From: Anaerobutyricum faecale
GTDB taxonomy: Bacteria; Bacillota; Clostridia; Lachnospirales; Lachnospiraceae
Direction: 5' to 3'
NCBI GenBank assembly: GCA_019119645.1
Contig: DWWR01000045.1
Location: forward strand, 1-54,197
DNA length: 54,197 bases
Under the pieces are notes generated by a model that saw nothing but the letters and a program-made list of their open reading frames with translations, did not search any database and was not told the DNA's origin. A program made the position numbers and the translations under genes. Shown one piece after another: positions 20,338 to 29,325 of this stretch; the first letter of the stretch is position 1, and each line of letters begins with the position of its first letter.

Positions 20338-20390
20338 AGCTGTGATCGCAGTGTCAGCAGCATAATCAAATCACAGCATTACAAACAATA

Positions 20391-20468
20391 AAAACCGCCA
20401 CAAACAAGGAGCGGTATCCACTGCCTTCCAACGGCATGGATATTCTTCCGTTTGTGACGGTTTTATTT
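20391..20468. terminator. Long bidirectional terminator between EFR1 and pspC
   Basis: 20391-20405 (AAAACCGCCACAAAC) pairs with 20450-20464 (GTTTGTGACGGTTTT) and encloses a second stem. It has A-rich and T-rich ends on the two strands. Confidence 0.85.
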
Positions 20469-20496
20469 TGTTCACTGTAAATTGATATCCCCGGCT

Positions 20497-20691
20497 CTAA
20501 CGCACCGGCTCATCGGGCATCACAAAGGCCGCGATGATATAGATAAGGATTCCCGGAACAAATCCCCAGAGAGTGATAAAGACGAGAATCAGGCGGACGA
20601 TGGTGGAATCGATGCCGAAATAATCTGCGATTCCTCCGCACACGCCGAGAATCTTTCTGTCTGTTTCTGATTTATATAACTTTCTTCCCAT
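20497..20691 (-). CDS. PspC-domain membrane protein
   Basis: 64 residues: a short basic start, the PspC signature (KILGVCGGIADYFGID) and one long hydrophobic segment. PspC proteins respond to envelope stress. AAGGAG lies within the last codons of the upstream carboxypeptidase gene and the ATG starts 5 bases after its stop, so the two are coupled. Confidence 0.9.
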   Translation of the reverse strand: MGRKLYKSETDRKILGVCGGIADYFGIDSTIVRLILVFITLWGFVPGILIYIIAAFVMPDEPVR

Positions 20692-20696
20692 AATAC

Positions 20697-22334
20697 TCAG
20701 GCTCCTTCCTCTGCTGTCCGGATAATCTGATCAGTCAGATATTCCATCCACTTTTTATTAAATCCTGCCAGGGCGTCCATGTTTCCGCAGGACAGCGCCG
20801 GATACACGCCCTGCGTTCCGGTTCCCTCGGATGTGCCGGCCGCCGCATTATCGGCTGCGGAAGTCTCTCCGGCGGCACCTTCCGTGGATACATTACCAGC
20901 CGCCGCACCTTCCGCTTCTGCCGGCTGTGCGTCACCGGTCAGAAATTCCGGATGAGACGCATAGTAGCGCACCTGATAATCGGACAATCTGTCGGCAATG
21001 AGCAGCGCCTGTTTTCTGGTGAGGATCTGCTTTGCGTTCCGGCAGGAATCATCGGAAGACAATCCATTCTGAAGGAAAAGTGCGTAGGCCTCCCTCTCTT
21101 CCTCTGTGAGCTCCTCCGCATTGGTGCAGCCGCTCAATGTCTCCTCCACTTCCTCTTCTGTCAGATGCTCCGGATACAGCTCCTGGATCAGGGAAGCCAG
21201 ACGGCTTACAGTCACGGTGCCCTTGCTGTTTCCTTTTTCAAATACATCCAGAACCGCGTTGCCGCTCAAATTATCCACACCCCGGAACATTTTCGCAAGC
21301 TCTGTTCTCGTGACAGCCTTCTGCGGATGATACAGACCGTCTTTGCCGGATGGAAAACAATTGAGCGCCGCATACTCGTTGTAAACATCGTCCAGATCTT
21401 CCGAACATCTCACATCGTAATTGCTGGAGGTCAGCTGCAGCTTTCCGTTTTTATACTTTTTAAATGTATAGTCAAACAGTTTCCGTATGGAAGAAAATGT
21501 ACTCTCTTTGCTCACATTTCCAAAGTAAGCGCAGATAACCTCATGGCCCTCGTCATCCACCGCTGTGGCGATGAACACATCGCCGGCCGCGTTGGTGGTT
21601 CCGGATTTGGAGCCGATGACCGTATACTCATCTTTGTCATAGGAGGACAATCCTCTCAAAAACCAGTTGGTGGTATTGCAGCTGACCAATCCGTTGCTGC
21701 TATCATAGTGAGATTTGGCTACGGCAGTCCGGATGATCGGAATGGTCATGGCATACCGGCAGATTTCCGCCATCTCCGCCGCGGTGGAATAGGTCTCGTA
21801 AAATCCGGCTCCGATATCGGACCCCACCGGATTGTCAAAACTGGTCTGGGTGAGTCCCATCTCCGCGCATTTGGCGTTCATGGCCTCCACACAGGCTTCC
21901 TTGGAACCAAACACACCGGCCGCCAGGGAATCTGTCGCGTCGGCGGCAGAAGCAACCAGGCACATACTCAGCAGATCATTAAACGTAAACTTTACGCCCG
22001 ACGGCAGACCAAGACAATAGGTGCCGTACGTGGTCCCATTGACAATTTCTGATCTGGTTTTAATCTTTTTATTGACATTGCCATTCTCCACACAGACAAT
22101 GGCTGTCATCAGTTTTGCCGTACTGGCGGGATAAATCATTTTATTTTCGTCCTGCCCGAAAAGGATCTCTCCCGAGCCCGCATCCATCACCGCATAGGCA
22201 TGACACTGCATTTTCGGTGCCCGCACCTTTGCCTCTCCCTTTACGGGCAATAACAGGCACAGCGCAAACACTGCCATCAGCATAAAGCTTACCCCTCTGC
22301 GTATGTTTTTATCCCTCGTATGGCTGTCTGACAT
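20697..22334 (-). CDS. D-Ala-D-Ala carboxypeptidase-like (DacF type) with C-terminal repeats
   Basis: 545 residues, secreted: signal peptide 14-36, then a class-A penicillin-binding fold with SxxK at Ser71-Thr-Ala-Lys74 and KSG at 243-245. The second motif, normally SxN, reads S129-A-A. About 340-460 has TRTELAKMF- and TRKQALLIA-type repeats resembling S-layer homology modules. An Ala/Gly/Thr/Glu low-complexity stretch (about 470-515) follows. It would trim peptidoglycan pentapeptides if active. The chosen ATG is 8 bases after GGAGG. Probably in one operon with the genes on either side. Confidence 0.88.
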   Translation of the reverse strand: MSDSHTRDKNIRRGVSFMLMAVFALCLLLPVKGEAKVRAPKMQCHAYAVMDAGSGEILFGQDENKMIYPASTAKLMTAIVCVENGNVNKKIKTRSEIVNGTTYGTYCLGLPSGVKFTFNDLLSMCLVASAADATDSLAAGVFGSKEACVEAMNAKCAEMGLTQTSFDNPVGSDIGAGFYETYSTAAEMAEICRYAMTIPIIRTAVAKSHYDSSNGLVSCNTTNWFLRGLSSYDKDEYTVIGSKSGTTNAAGDVFIATAVDDEGHEVICAYFGNVSKESTFSSIRKLFDYTFKKYKNGKLQLTSSNYDVRCSEDLDDVYNEYAALNCFPSGKDGLYHPQKAVTRTELAKMFRGVDNLSGNAVLDVFEKGNSKGTVTVSRLASLIQELYPEHLTEEEVEETLSGCTNAEELTEEEREAYALFLQNGLSSDDSCRNAKQILTRKQALLIADRLSDYQVRYYASHPEFLTGDAQPAEAEGAAAGNVSTEGAAGETSAADNAAAGTSEGTGTQGVYPALSCGNMDALAGFNKKWMEYLTDQIIRTAEEGA

Positions 22335-22379
22335 TTTCATCGCCTCCTCTTTTGTTTTTTTATGATGCAGCCATCCTTT

Positions 22380-23180
22380 TCAGGAAAACAGCCGCTCGAA
22401 TCTTCCTTTTTCACAGAAAGAACGATCATCCTTCTGCAAAGTCTGGTACATTTCCTCAATCGCCTCCACGCACTCTGTCCTGCTCCACTTATAGAGCCGG
22501 TACAGCTGCCGGCAGGTTTCTCTGTTCTGCGGATTCATTTTTTTCTTTCTGAAATAGTGCTGAAAACTGAGCTTCGGCAGAAACATCTCATTGAGAAATG
22601 CCGATACCGCCCGCTTCACTCCAAAATGAGAGTGAAAAATGTGATTTAAAACCAGTTTCATGTACCAAAGTCCCGCGCTTATTTTCCGTGGACTGATATC
22701 ATAATACGGCCCGATCACGGACGCGTAGGCAAGCCCTGTGTGGATATGCCTTGCCACCTTATAGTGAAGAGGATTCCTGTAATCTCTCTTCATCATAAGA
22801 TAATCCCAGTCAGTCTCCATCTCGGCGTGGCTGATCCCCGTCTCCACCATGCGCCGGCGGATATACGGATGGCAGGTGCTGTCCAGAATATAGTGTGTCA
22901 TGAAGCCTGCCAGGTAGGCAAAAGCCGCATTCTTTCTGCGCTGTTTTTTAAATACAGAGAACGCGTGTTCCATAAAACAGCGCATCGGCTCGTCGTGTAC
23001 CTTGACACCGTACTGATTCACCGCGTTTTTGGAAAAAGAACGGTAATAAAACAAAATATCCGGTCCGTGTACTCCAATGTTATAATAATTCATATATGGA
23101 CGGATCTTTTTTTGCAGCTTCGGACTGAGCATCCGGAAAATCTCCTGTCCATACGTATAATGTGTGTATGTTGTTGGCAT
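22380..23180 (-). CDS. Zinc-dependent phospholipase C-family protein
   Basis: 266 residues. The N-terminus MPTTYTHYTYG and the histidine-rich core (NIGVHGPDILFY, THYILDSTCHPY, HAEMETDWD) match the zinc-dependent phospholipase C / alpha-toxin-like family widespread in Clostridia. No signal peptide, so it is likely cytoplasmic, and the substrate is unknown. GAGGG stands 6 bases before the ATG. 45 bases separate it from the carboxypeptidase-like gene. Confidence 0.85.
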   Translation of the reverse strand: MPTTYTHYTYGQEIFRMLSPKLQKKIRPYMNYYNIGVHGPDILFYYRSFSKNAVNQYGVKVHDEPMRCFMEHAFSVFKKQRRKNAAFAYLAGFMTHYILDSTCHPYIRRRMVETGISHAEMETDWDYLMMKRDYRNPLHYKVARHIHTGLAYASVIGPYYDISPRKISAGLWYMKLVLNHIFHSHFGVKRAVSAFLNEMFLPKLSFQHYFRKKKMNPQNRETCRQLYRLYKWSRTECVEAIEEMYQTLQKDDRSFCEKGRFERLFS

Positions 23181-23289
23181 AATCATCCCTCTTCTTTCGC
23201 ATCTGTCTTATTCTATCACAATATTCTCTATCTTAAAAGGCTGAAAATTCTTCGAAATTTCGTTTTTTTGAACAAAAATGACAAAAGAA

Positions 23290-23318
23290 TTGCGCATTTA
23301 ATATATAACTGTTATAAT
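23290..23318 (+). promoter_or_regulatory. Promoter for pfp
   Basis: TTGCGC, 17-base spacer, TATAAT. Confidence 0.82.
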
Positions 23319-23330
23319 AATTGAAAAAAA

Positions 23331-23348
23331 TTGTGCATTTTTGCACAA
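23331..23348 (+). promoter_or_regulatory. Dyad at the pfp transcription start
   Basis: A perfect 7-bp inverted repeat, TTGTGCA-4-TGCACAA, just downstream of the predicted start site and 6 bases before the ribosome site. It could be an operator or an mRNA 5' hairpin. Confidence 0.55.
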
Positions 23349-23365
23349 AGAGGAGGTACATATTT

Positions 23366-24607
23366 ATGAAGGGAAATGTATTGGTGGGCCAGTCCGGAGG
23401 ACCGACGGCCGTCATCAATTCCAGCCTGGCCGGGGTTATCCAGGCTGCCAAAAAGTACGGTGCAGAAAAAGTCTACGGCATGCATTACGGAATCGAAGGT
23501 TTTTTAAACGAAGATATCATCGATCTCGATGATTACATCACCTGTCATGCGGACATTTCTTTATTAAAAAGGACGCCGGCGTCTTTCCTGGGTTCCTGCC
23601 GCTACAAGCTGCCGCCTATCGAAGGCAATGAAGATGTCTATGACAAAATGTTTGATATTATGGAAAAATACAACATCCAGTATTTTCTTTACATCGGCGG
23701 CAACGACTCCATGGACACCATCAAGATGCTGTCCGATTATGCAGCCAAAAAGGATAAACCACAGAAGTTCATGGGCGTTCCAAAAACCATCGACAACGAT
23801 CTGCCTCTTACAGACCACACGCCGGGCTATGGTTCCGCGGCCAAATATATCGCCACATCCATGAAAGAGATCATCCGCGACAACGCCAGCTTCGGCGCGT
23901 CCAAACCGACGGTGTGTATCGTGGAGATCATGGGCCGCCACGCAGGCTGGCTGGCCGCCGCTTCGGCTCTGTCCAAAGGGATCGACTGTGAAGGCCCGGA
24001 TCTCATTTATCTTCCGGAAGTTCCGTTTGATCTGGACAGTTTCATGACAAAGGTAAAACATCTGGCGGAGACCAAGCGTTCCGTCGTCATTGCTGTCTCC
24101 GAGGGCATCCGTCTCACCGACGGACGTTTCGTCTGCGAGCTGGGCAGCATGTCCGATTACGTGGACGCTTTCGGCCATAAACAGTTATCCGGCTGCGCCT
24201 CTTTCCTGGCCAACAAGGTTACTGAGGCTACGGGGCTGAAATCCCGCCCGATTGAGTTTTCCACCCTGCAGCGATGCGCCACCCACATGGCTTCCCGCAT
24301 TGATGTGGACGAGGCTTCCGCCGTCGGATTTGTGGCCTGCCAGGCCGCCATGGAAGGGCACACCGGTATGATGGTCACCATTCAGGTCACCAGCCGGGAA
24401 CCTTATCTGGTCACTTACAACAAATATGATATCCATGAAATTGCCAACGTGGAACGCAAGGTTCCACGGGACTGGATCATCAATGACGGCACCTATGTCA
24501 GCGAAAAATATCTGGAGTACGCCCGCCCGCTGATTCTCGGCAATATCCTGCCGTATTACGCCGGTGGTCTTCCAAGACATTTGACGCTCCATAATAAAAA
24601 CAAATAA
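23366..24607 (+). CDS. pfp: Pyrophosphate-fructose 6-phosphate 1-phosphotransferase
   Basis: PPi-dependent phosphofructokinase of glycolysis, reversible. 413 residues. Substrate loop GGNDS (111-115) and PKTIDND (139-145): the Lys140 in this motif marks the PPi-using forms. MGRHAGWLA and later sugar-binding segments are present. AGGAGG stands 9 bases before the ATG; an upstream in-frame ATG lies inside the promoter region. Single gene, closed by the hairpin at 24631-24663. Confidence 0.95.
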   Translation: MKGNVLVGQSGGPTAVINSSLAGVIQAAKKYGAEKVYGMHYGIEGFLNEDIIDLDDYITCHADISLLKRTPASFLGSCRYKLPPIEGNEDVYDKMFDIMEKYNIQYFLYIGGNDSMDTIKMLSDYAAKKDKPQKFMGVPKTIDNDLPLTDHTPGYGSAAKYIATSMKEIIRDNASFGASKPTVCIVEIMGRHAGWLAAASALSKGIDCEGPDLIYLPEVPFDLDSFMTKVKHLAETKRSVVIAVSEGIRLTDGRFVCELGSMSDYVDAFGHKQLSGCASFLANKVTEATGLKSRPIEFSTLQRCATHMASRIDVDEASAVGFVACQAAMEGHTGMMVTIQVTSREPYLVTYNKYDIHEIANVERKVPRDWIINDGTYVSEKYLEYARPLILGNILPYYAGGLPRHLTLHNKNK

Positions 24608-24630
24608 GCCACATTCAACCGTGAGAAAGA

Positions 24631-24663
24631 ATCCCGGCGGCCTCTGTGAGAAGCCGCCGGGAT
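24631..24663. terminator. Terminator between pfp and the DUF1015 gene
   Basis: ATCCCGGCGGC (24631-24641) pairs with GCCGCCGGGAT (24653-24663), with T-rich sequence on either side for the two converging genes. Confidence 0.75.
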
Positions 24664-24678
24664 CGTTTATATGATCTG

Positions 24679-26043
24679 TCACCGGATCTTCCGGCACTCG
24701 GTATAATATCTCTTATCTTCCGCATGTCCCATGGAAAAAGTCTTCCTTGGCAGCGCTCCGTCCGCCATCACTGACGGGAACAGGTCTCCTTTCGCCATAT
24801 CCGGCAATAAAAATCCGACGCACCCTTCTTCTCCGGAGAGGGCCAGCACCGTATCCGCCCCGTGAATATAATCCATGCTGAGCGGATGCTCTTTCTGATA
24901 AGTATCCAGAAAAGCCTGTAAACTTCCCACGGTCAATTTGGAAACCGGCCGGGTAATGATGGTCTTCTGGCACAGGCCGTTTCTGACAATGTACATTTCC
25001 TGGCAGCCTTTATCCAGATCGTGGATTCCGCTGTTCTCTCCCGCGGTATCCTCACCGGCATTCTCCTTAGGCACATTTTCTTTCTCAAACACAAGCCCCA
25101 GTTTCTCTGTCATCTCCTCCAGAAGAGCGTCCACATCTGTCTCTGTTACGATGCGGTGAATCGCCTCAAATTCCAGAGCCGGACTGTGGAGATTGACAAT
25201 CTCCGCCAGGGCGTATCTGGCCGGATGCGTGGAATAATCTTCCTCCGGATGCGCCGCCTTTAACTGTTCATAAAACTCTTTGGCGGATGCCAGGGAGTGA
25301 TTGCCGTCGCCCACCGCTAACACCATGGCAGAAGACTCGCCGCTGCCGGACACACGACCGTCCGACTTCGGATCCTCCGGCTGGATATTTCCGGCCTGTT
25401 CCTCCGCCAGCAGGTCCAGGGCAGCAAGGATCCGCTCCTGCTCTTTTTTGTCCAGAAGATAGCCTCTCAGATGACCGCCGCCCTGCATCAGATCAAAATC
25501 ATAGAGAAGATTCTCCTCTTTCCTGTACTGCCCGCATGGCTCTATCACCGTCTGCCCTTTATCATCGATCAGCAGCATGATATGCGGCAGTTCCAGGGGC
25601 GCGTTCTTCCGGACGCGGATTCTCGCCGGAATCCTTTCCTCCACAGTGGCCTCTGTAGCCCTCACCAGAGAATCGCTTCCTTTATGATAATCATACTGCT
25701 CCAGATCTATGCAGCCCACAATGCCGGCCCGGACTTTACCGCTGCTGTCCGTCCGTTCCACATAAATCATAGAATCTTCATAGACGGAAAAGAGATCCTC
25801 TTCCAGATAGTTTTCCATTGACTGGCGGATCTGTTCCAGTTTTTCTTCCTCCTGCGGGCCGTCCAGGTAGACTTCCGGCAGGATCATCCGCAGAGTGGAC
25901 GGAGCCTCTCCCACGATTTTTTCTGTCTCCTCCCAATATTCCAGCTCGCTGGTGAACTGGTCGCAGGCAATCACCGACCACCGGGACATATCCGTTCCTT
26001 TCTTCGGCAGAAGAATGTCTGCCGGATAAAATGCTCTGTTCAT
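24679..26043 (-). CDS. DUF1015 family protein
   Basis: 454 residues. The DUF1015 pattern is clear: an N-terminal LLPKKGTDMSRWSVIACDQ, a central VGDGNHSLASAKEFY, and the C-terminal KTFSMGHAEDKRYYTECRKI. Function is unknown; homologues in other genomes often sit near serine/phosphoglycerate genes. AGGAG stands 8 bases before the ATG. It is third in the ABC-F, DUF1638, DUF1015 series with a 31-base gap. Confidence 0.88.
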   Translation of the reverse strand: MNRAFYPADILLPKKGTDMSRWSVIACDQFTSELEYWEETEKIVGEAPSTLRMILPEVYLDGPQEEEKLEQIRQSMENYLEEDLFSVYEDSMIYVERTDSSGKVRAGIVGCIDLEQYDYHKGSDSLVRATEATVEERIPARIRVRKNAPLELPHIMLLIDDKGQTVIEPCGQYRKEENLLYDFDLMQGGGHLRGYLLDKKEQERILAALDLLAEEQAGNIQPEDPKSDGRVSGSGESSAMVLAVGDGNHSLASAKEFYEQLKAAHPEEDYSTHPARYALAEIVNLHSPALEFEAIHRIVTETDVDALLEEMTEKLGLVFEKENVPKENAGEDTAGENSGIHDLDKGCQEMYIVRNGLCQKTIITRPVSKLTVGSLQAFLDTYQKEHPLSMDYIHGADTVLALSGEEGCVGFLLPDMAKGDLFPSVMADGALPRKTFSMGHAEDKRYYTECRKIR

Positions 26044-26074
26044 TCTGTTTTCTCCTCTCTCTTTTCCTGTCTGT

Positions 26075-26794
26075 CTACATACAATCCTGCGCGGTCTCAT
26101 AGGCGTTCTCCGCAGGTGTGATAAAATCTTTAAAACTCATCCGGCTGTGCGGCGGATAAATCACCACTTTATCCTGTGTTTTCAACTGTTCTATGTCCTG
26201 AAGCAAATATTCCTTCAGCCAGCCGGTCTCTCCTTTGACGGGCAGCGGCTCCAGTCCGAAATCTTCCGCTATTTTCTTTCCTTCCTGCACAAATGCCGAA
26301 TAATCAGGTTGTCCCGTATCAATTAAAGTCAGATACCGGTACCCCTGAAAAATCTCCCTGAAAATGTCATCGGCCATCTCCTGCCCGTACATTTCCACTG
26401 CTTTCTGATATTCGCTGTACAGATTGGCTTCTCCCTGAAGCCAGCCTTCCGTCAGGAAATACCCTCTCTTTGTCTCATCCAGATATCTTCTTCTTTCCGC
26501 CGATCCCAGCAGCAGGGTGATACAGTCATCCGTCTTTGGCATGACAGTCTCATAGTCTCCTGTCGTAAGACCGTCCACCATATTGCCGCAGAGACCGAAA
26601 CATAACAGCAGTCTCTCCACGCCGGTTCCTTCCAGACGGCGCATCTGCTCCCGCACTGCCTCCTGAAGCCGGGCCGTTGTATTATGGAGTCCGGAAGGCA
26701 CATACAAGACCATATCAATGTTTACGGGCTCATGATCCAGGATATATGAAATTTCTTTTTCCAGCGTCCGGCAGGCAATCAATGCGGTTTTCAT
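26075..26794 (-). CDS. DUF1638 family protein
   Basis: 239 residues. Cys-containing segments IACRTLEKEISYIL and LCFGLCGNMVDGL, plus the central KTDDCITLLLGS, are characteristic of DUF1638, where conserved cysteines may bind metal or cobalamin-related cofactors. That role is unproven. The ATG overlaps the ABC-F stop codon by one base (TGATG), so translation is coupled. Confidence 0.87.
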   Translation of the reverse strand: MKTALIACRTLEKEISYILDHEPVNIDMVLYVPSGLHNTTARLQEAVREQMRRLEGTGVERLLLCFGLCGNMVDGLTTGDYETVMPKTDDCITLLLGSAERRRYLDETKRGYFLTEGWLQGEANLYSEYQKAVEMYGQEMADDIFREIFQGYRYLTLIDTGQPDYSAFVQEGKKIAEDFGLEPLPVKGETGWLKEYLLQDIEQLKTQDKVVIYPPHSRMSFKDFITPAENAYETAQDCM

Positions 26795-28620
26795 CAGCTC
26801 TGTCTTTCCTTTCTCTGCTCTTCAATTCTCTCCGCCAGGTCATTGAGATATACCCAGCGTTCCATCTTCTCGTCCAGCTGCTTCTGCACATTTTCTTTTT
26901 CCTGTACCCATTCGTTGAGCTTGACAAAATTTGTGGCGTTTTTGGAAATCTCCTCCTCGATGGTCTCCATTTTATTTTCCAGCGCCTCAATATCCTCATC
27001 TATGGTCTCAAACTCCTTCTGTTCCGCAAAGGTAAACCGCAGCTTCTCTCTTTCCGGGTCCCGGTAGGAACGTTTCTTTCTGGATGAACCGCCGGAAGAA
27101 TTTCCTTTCTTCTCTTCTCCCCCGGAGTTCTCTCCGGTTTCCTCCCTGCCGGCCCTTTTTTCCAGGTAGTCCGTATAACCGCCTTCATAAACCTTGATTC
27201 TGCCATCCTCAAAAGCGGCGATACGGTCTGCAATCCTGTCAAGGAAGTACCGGTCGTGCGATACCACTATGACGATACCCGGGAAATTGTCAAGAAAGCC
27301 CTCCAGCACCTGCAGGGTCGCGATATCAAGGTCATTGGTGGGCTCATCAAGAATCAGTACATTGGGAGCTCCCATGAGTACCTTCAGAAGATACAGCCTC
27401 CGTCTCTCTCCGCCGGAGATTTTGGCTATGGGGGCGTACTGCATATCCGGACTGAATAAAAATCTTTCCAGCATCCTTGTGGCCGAGATCCTTCCGGCGG
27501 ATGTCTGCACATATTCCGCCTCATCGCGGATATAGTCGATGACCCGCTGTCTTTCATCCATCACTTCACATTCCTGGGCAAAATAGCCGATCTTGATGGT
27601 CTCTCCCCAGTCGACCGTTCCCCCGTCAGGCTGTTCTTTTCCCGCAAGAATCCGCATCAGCGTGGACTTTCCGCAGCCATTGGCTCCCACAAAGCCGATA
27701 CGCTCATATCTCCGGAAAATGTACGAAAAATCTGTAAACAGCTGTCTATCTCCGTAACTTTTTGCTATGTGTTCCAAAACGATGGTTTTCTTGCCGAGCC
27801 TGGTGCCGACCACTTCCATCTCCACCTGCCGGGCGCTCTGAGGCGCATCCATACTTTTTAACCGCTCAAATCTCTCAAGCCTTGCTTTCTGCTTGGTGCT
27901 TCTCGCCCGGGCGCCCCGCATCACCCACTGCAGTTCCACCCGCAGGATACTCTGTCGTTTCCGCTCCGCGGCCTGGGCCATCTCTTCTTTTTCCGCCTTT
28001 CTTTCCAGATATCCGGAATAATTGGACAGATACGTGTACACTTTTCCTGCATCCACTTCCCAGATCTGTGTGGTCACCCGGTCAAGGAAATACCGGTCGT
28101 GGGTGACCAGAAGCAGCACGCCCTTATAGCGCGCCAGATACTTTTCCAGCCAGTCCGCCATAAAACTGTCCAGATGGTTGGTCGGCTCATCAAGAATCAG
28201 CACATCGGTATTCTGCAAAAGCACTCTGCACAGAGCCGCCCGCTTTTTCTGGCCTCCGGAAAGTTCCCGGATGGGCTGCCGGAAATCATAAAGTTCCAGG
28301 GAATTCAGCATAGATTTGACTTCGCTCTCAAAAGCGTAATCTTCCCCCGAACCTTCACACACATAGGAAAGCACGCTGCCTTTTTCCGGAAAATCCGGAT
28401 TCTGCGGCAGCCATCCCACAGTCATTCCTCTGGAGAAGATGATCGTTCCGCTGTCCGGCTCCTCATCTCCGGCAATCATGCGCAGCAGAGTCGACTTTCC
28501 TGTGCCGTTCACACCGATGATACCTATTTTATCTCCTGCGTCCACGCTGCATGACAGATCGTCCAGCACCATCCGGTCACCGTACAGCTTGGAAATATGT
28601 TCAATATTTATTACACTCAT
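26794..28620 (-). CDS. ABC-F family ATPase (Uup-like)
   Basis: 608 residues, cytoplasmic, no membrane segments: two ABC domains with Walker A GVNGTGKST and GANGCGKST and signatures LSGGQKKR and ISGGERRR. They are joined by the charged ABC-F linker (about 245-300), and a C-terminal coiled coil (about 530-608) gives the Uup plan. Such proteins act on the ribosome or DNA. GGAGG precedes the ATG. Promoter at 28699; first gene of a three-gene unit. Confidence 0.94.
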   Translation of the reverse strand: MSVINIEHISKLYGDRMVLDDLSCSVDAGDKIGIIGVNGTGKSTLLRMIAGDEEPDSGTIIFSRGMTVGWLPQNPDFPEKGSVLSYVCEGSGEDYAFESEVKSMLNSLELYDFRQPIRELSGGQKKRAALCRVLLQNTDVLILDEPTNHLDSFMADWLEKYLARYKGVLLLVTHDRYFLDRVTTQIWEVDAGKVYTYLSNYSGYLERKAEKEEMAQAAERKRQSILRVELQWVMRGARARSTKQKARLERFERLKSMDAPQSARQVEMEVVGTRLGKKTIVLEHIAKSYGDRQLFTDFSYIFRRYERIGFVGANGCGKSTLMRILAGKEQPDGGTVDWGETIKIGYFAQECEVMDERQRVIDYIRDEAEYVQTSAGRISATRMLERFLFSPDMQYAPIAKISGGERRRLYLLKVLMGAPNVLILDEPTNDLDIATLQVLEGFLDNFPGIVIVVSHDRYFLDRIADRIAAFEDGRIKVYEGGYTDYLEKRAGREETGENSGGEEKKGNSSGGSSRKKRSYRDPEREKLRFTFAEQKEFETIDEDIEALENKMETIEEEISKNATNFVKLNEWVQEKENVQKQLDEKMERWVYLNDLAERIEEQRKERQS

Positions 28621-28698
28621 ATATACCTCCGGTTTCTTTTTCTGTTTTCTTTCACAACAAAACATCAACCGCCGTGACAGCGGCAAAACCAGGCATAA

Positions 28699-28704
28699 GT
28701 ATAA
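28699..28704 (-). promoter_or_regulatory. Extended -10 element for the ABC-F gene
   Basis: Minus strand TATACT preceded by TG (TGTTATACT), with a poor -35. The leader carries a short CCGC/GCGG hairpin. Confidence 0.5.
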
Positions 28705-28728
28705 CATAAATCCCGCTTTTTGAATACC

Positions 28729-29217
28729 TTATCTTATCCGTCCGTTATCGACCACCGCCGCCACGTCATCTTCTTTTCCGGTCCGCGGATCATAGATCAG
28801 ATAACTGAATACTTTCTTTCCCCGCTTTACTTTTTTATTATAGCGTATTCTTTTTCCGTCTCTCGTAACGCCTTTTCTTCCCCTCGAAAAAGAAACCCAT
28901 TTTGCCACATAGACAATATTCCTTCTCTTCCGAAGCTTCCCCGCCTTCAGCCGTCTCCCCGGGATACAGATCACCCGGTAACTCTCCGGATACGTTTCTT
29001 CTATAAAATGTCTGATCGCTCTCCTGTCCTTGAAATGTTTTATCAGTCCTTCATTTTTAAAGCATCTCTCCTGCTTTACCTCTTTAAAATATCCTTCTGT
29101 CCCTCTGTCTGTCTTTCTGCCCTGTGTCTCTTCGCCAGCCAGAGCAGCTAAAGCCGTGGCATCCGCCAGAACGACTGCTGCCAAAAATAAAAACAGGCCG
29201 ATCTTTTTTCTTATCAT
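28729..29217 (-). CDS. Small basic secreted protein, unknown
   Basis: 162 residues with an N-terminal hydrophobic signal (4-27), then a strongly basic mature part rich in Lys/Arg (GRRLKAGKLRKRRN, RYNKKVKRGKKVF). No known domain recognised. AAAGGAGG 9 bases before the ATG makes it a confident gene. The charge suggests contact with cell-wall polymers or nucleic acid; this is inference. Confidence 0.72.
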   Translation of the reverse strand: MIRKKIGLFLFLAAVVLADATALAALAGEETQGRKTDRGTEGYFKEVKQERCFKNEGLIKHFKDRRAIRHFIEETYPESYRVICIPGRRLKAGKLRKRRNIVYVAKWVSFSRGRKGVTRDGKRIRYNKKVKRGKKVFSYLIYDPRTGKEDDVAAVVDNGRIR

Positions 29218-29263
29218 TTCCTCATACCTCCTTTACCCTATACCGGTTTTCATTTCTTCACAC

Positions 29264-29300
29264 AAAAAAGGACTGCCTCCTTTAAAGGCAATCCTTTTTC
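29264..29300. terminator. Terminator of the Big2 protein gene
   Basis: AAAAAAGGACTGCC pairs with GGCAATCCTTTTTC around a short loop. Confidence 0.75.
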
Positions 29301-29325
29301 TTTCGTGATTTCTATATCTTTTTCT

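Noticed and set aside
26453..26718. Minus-strand frame inside the DUF1638 gene
   Set aside because: Alternate-frame shadow.
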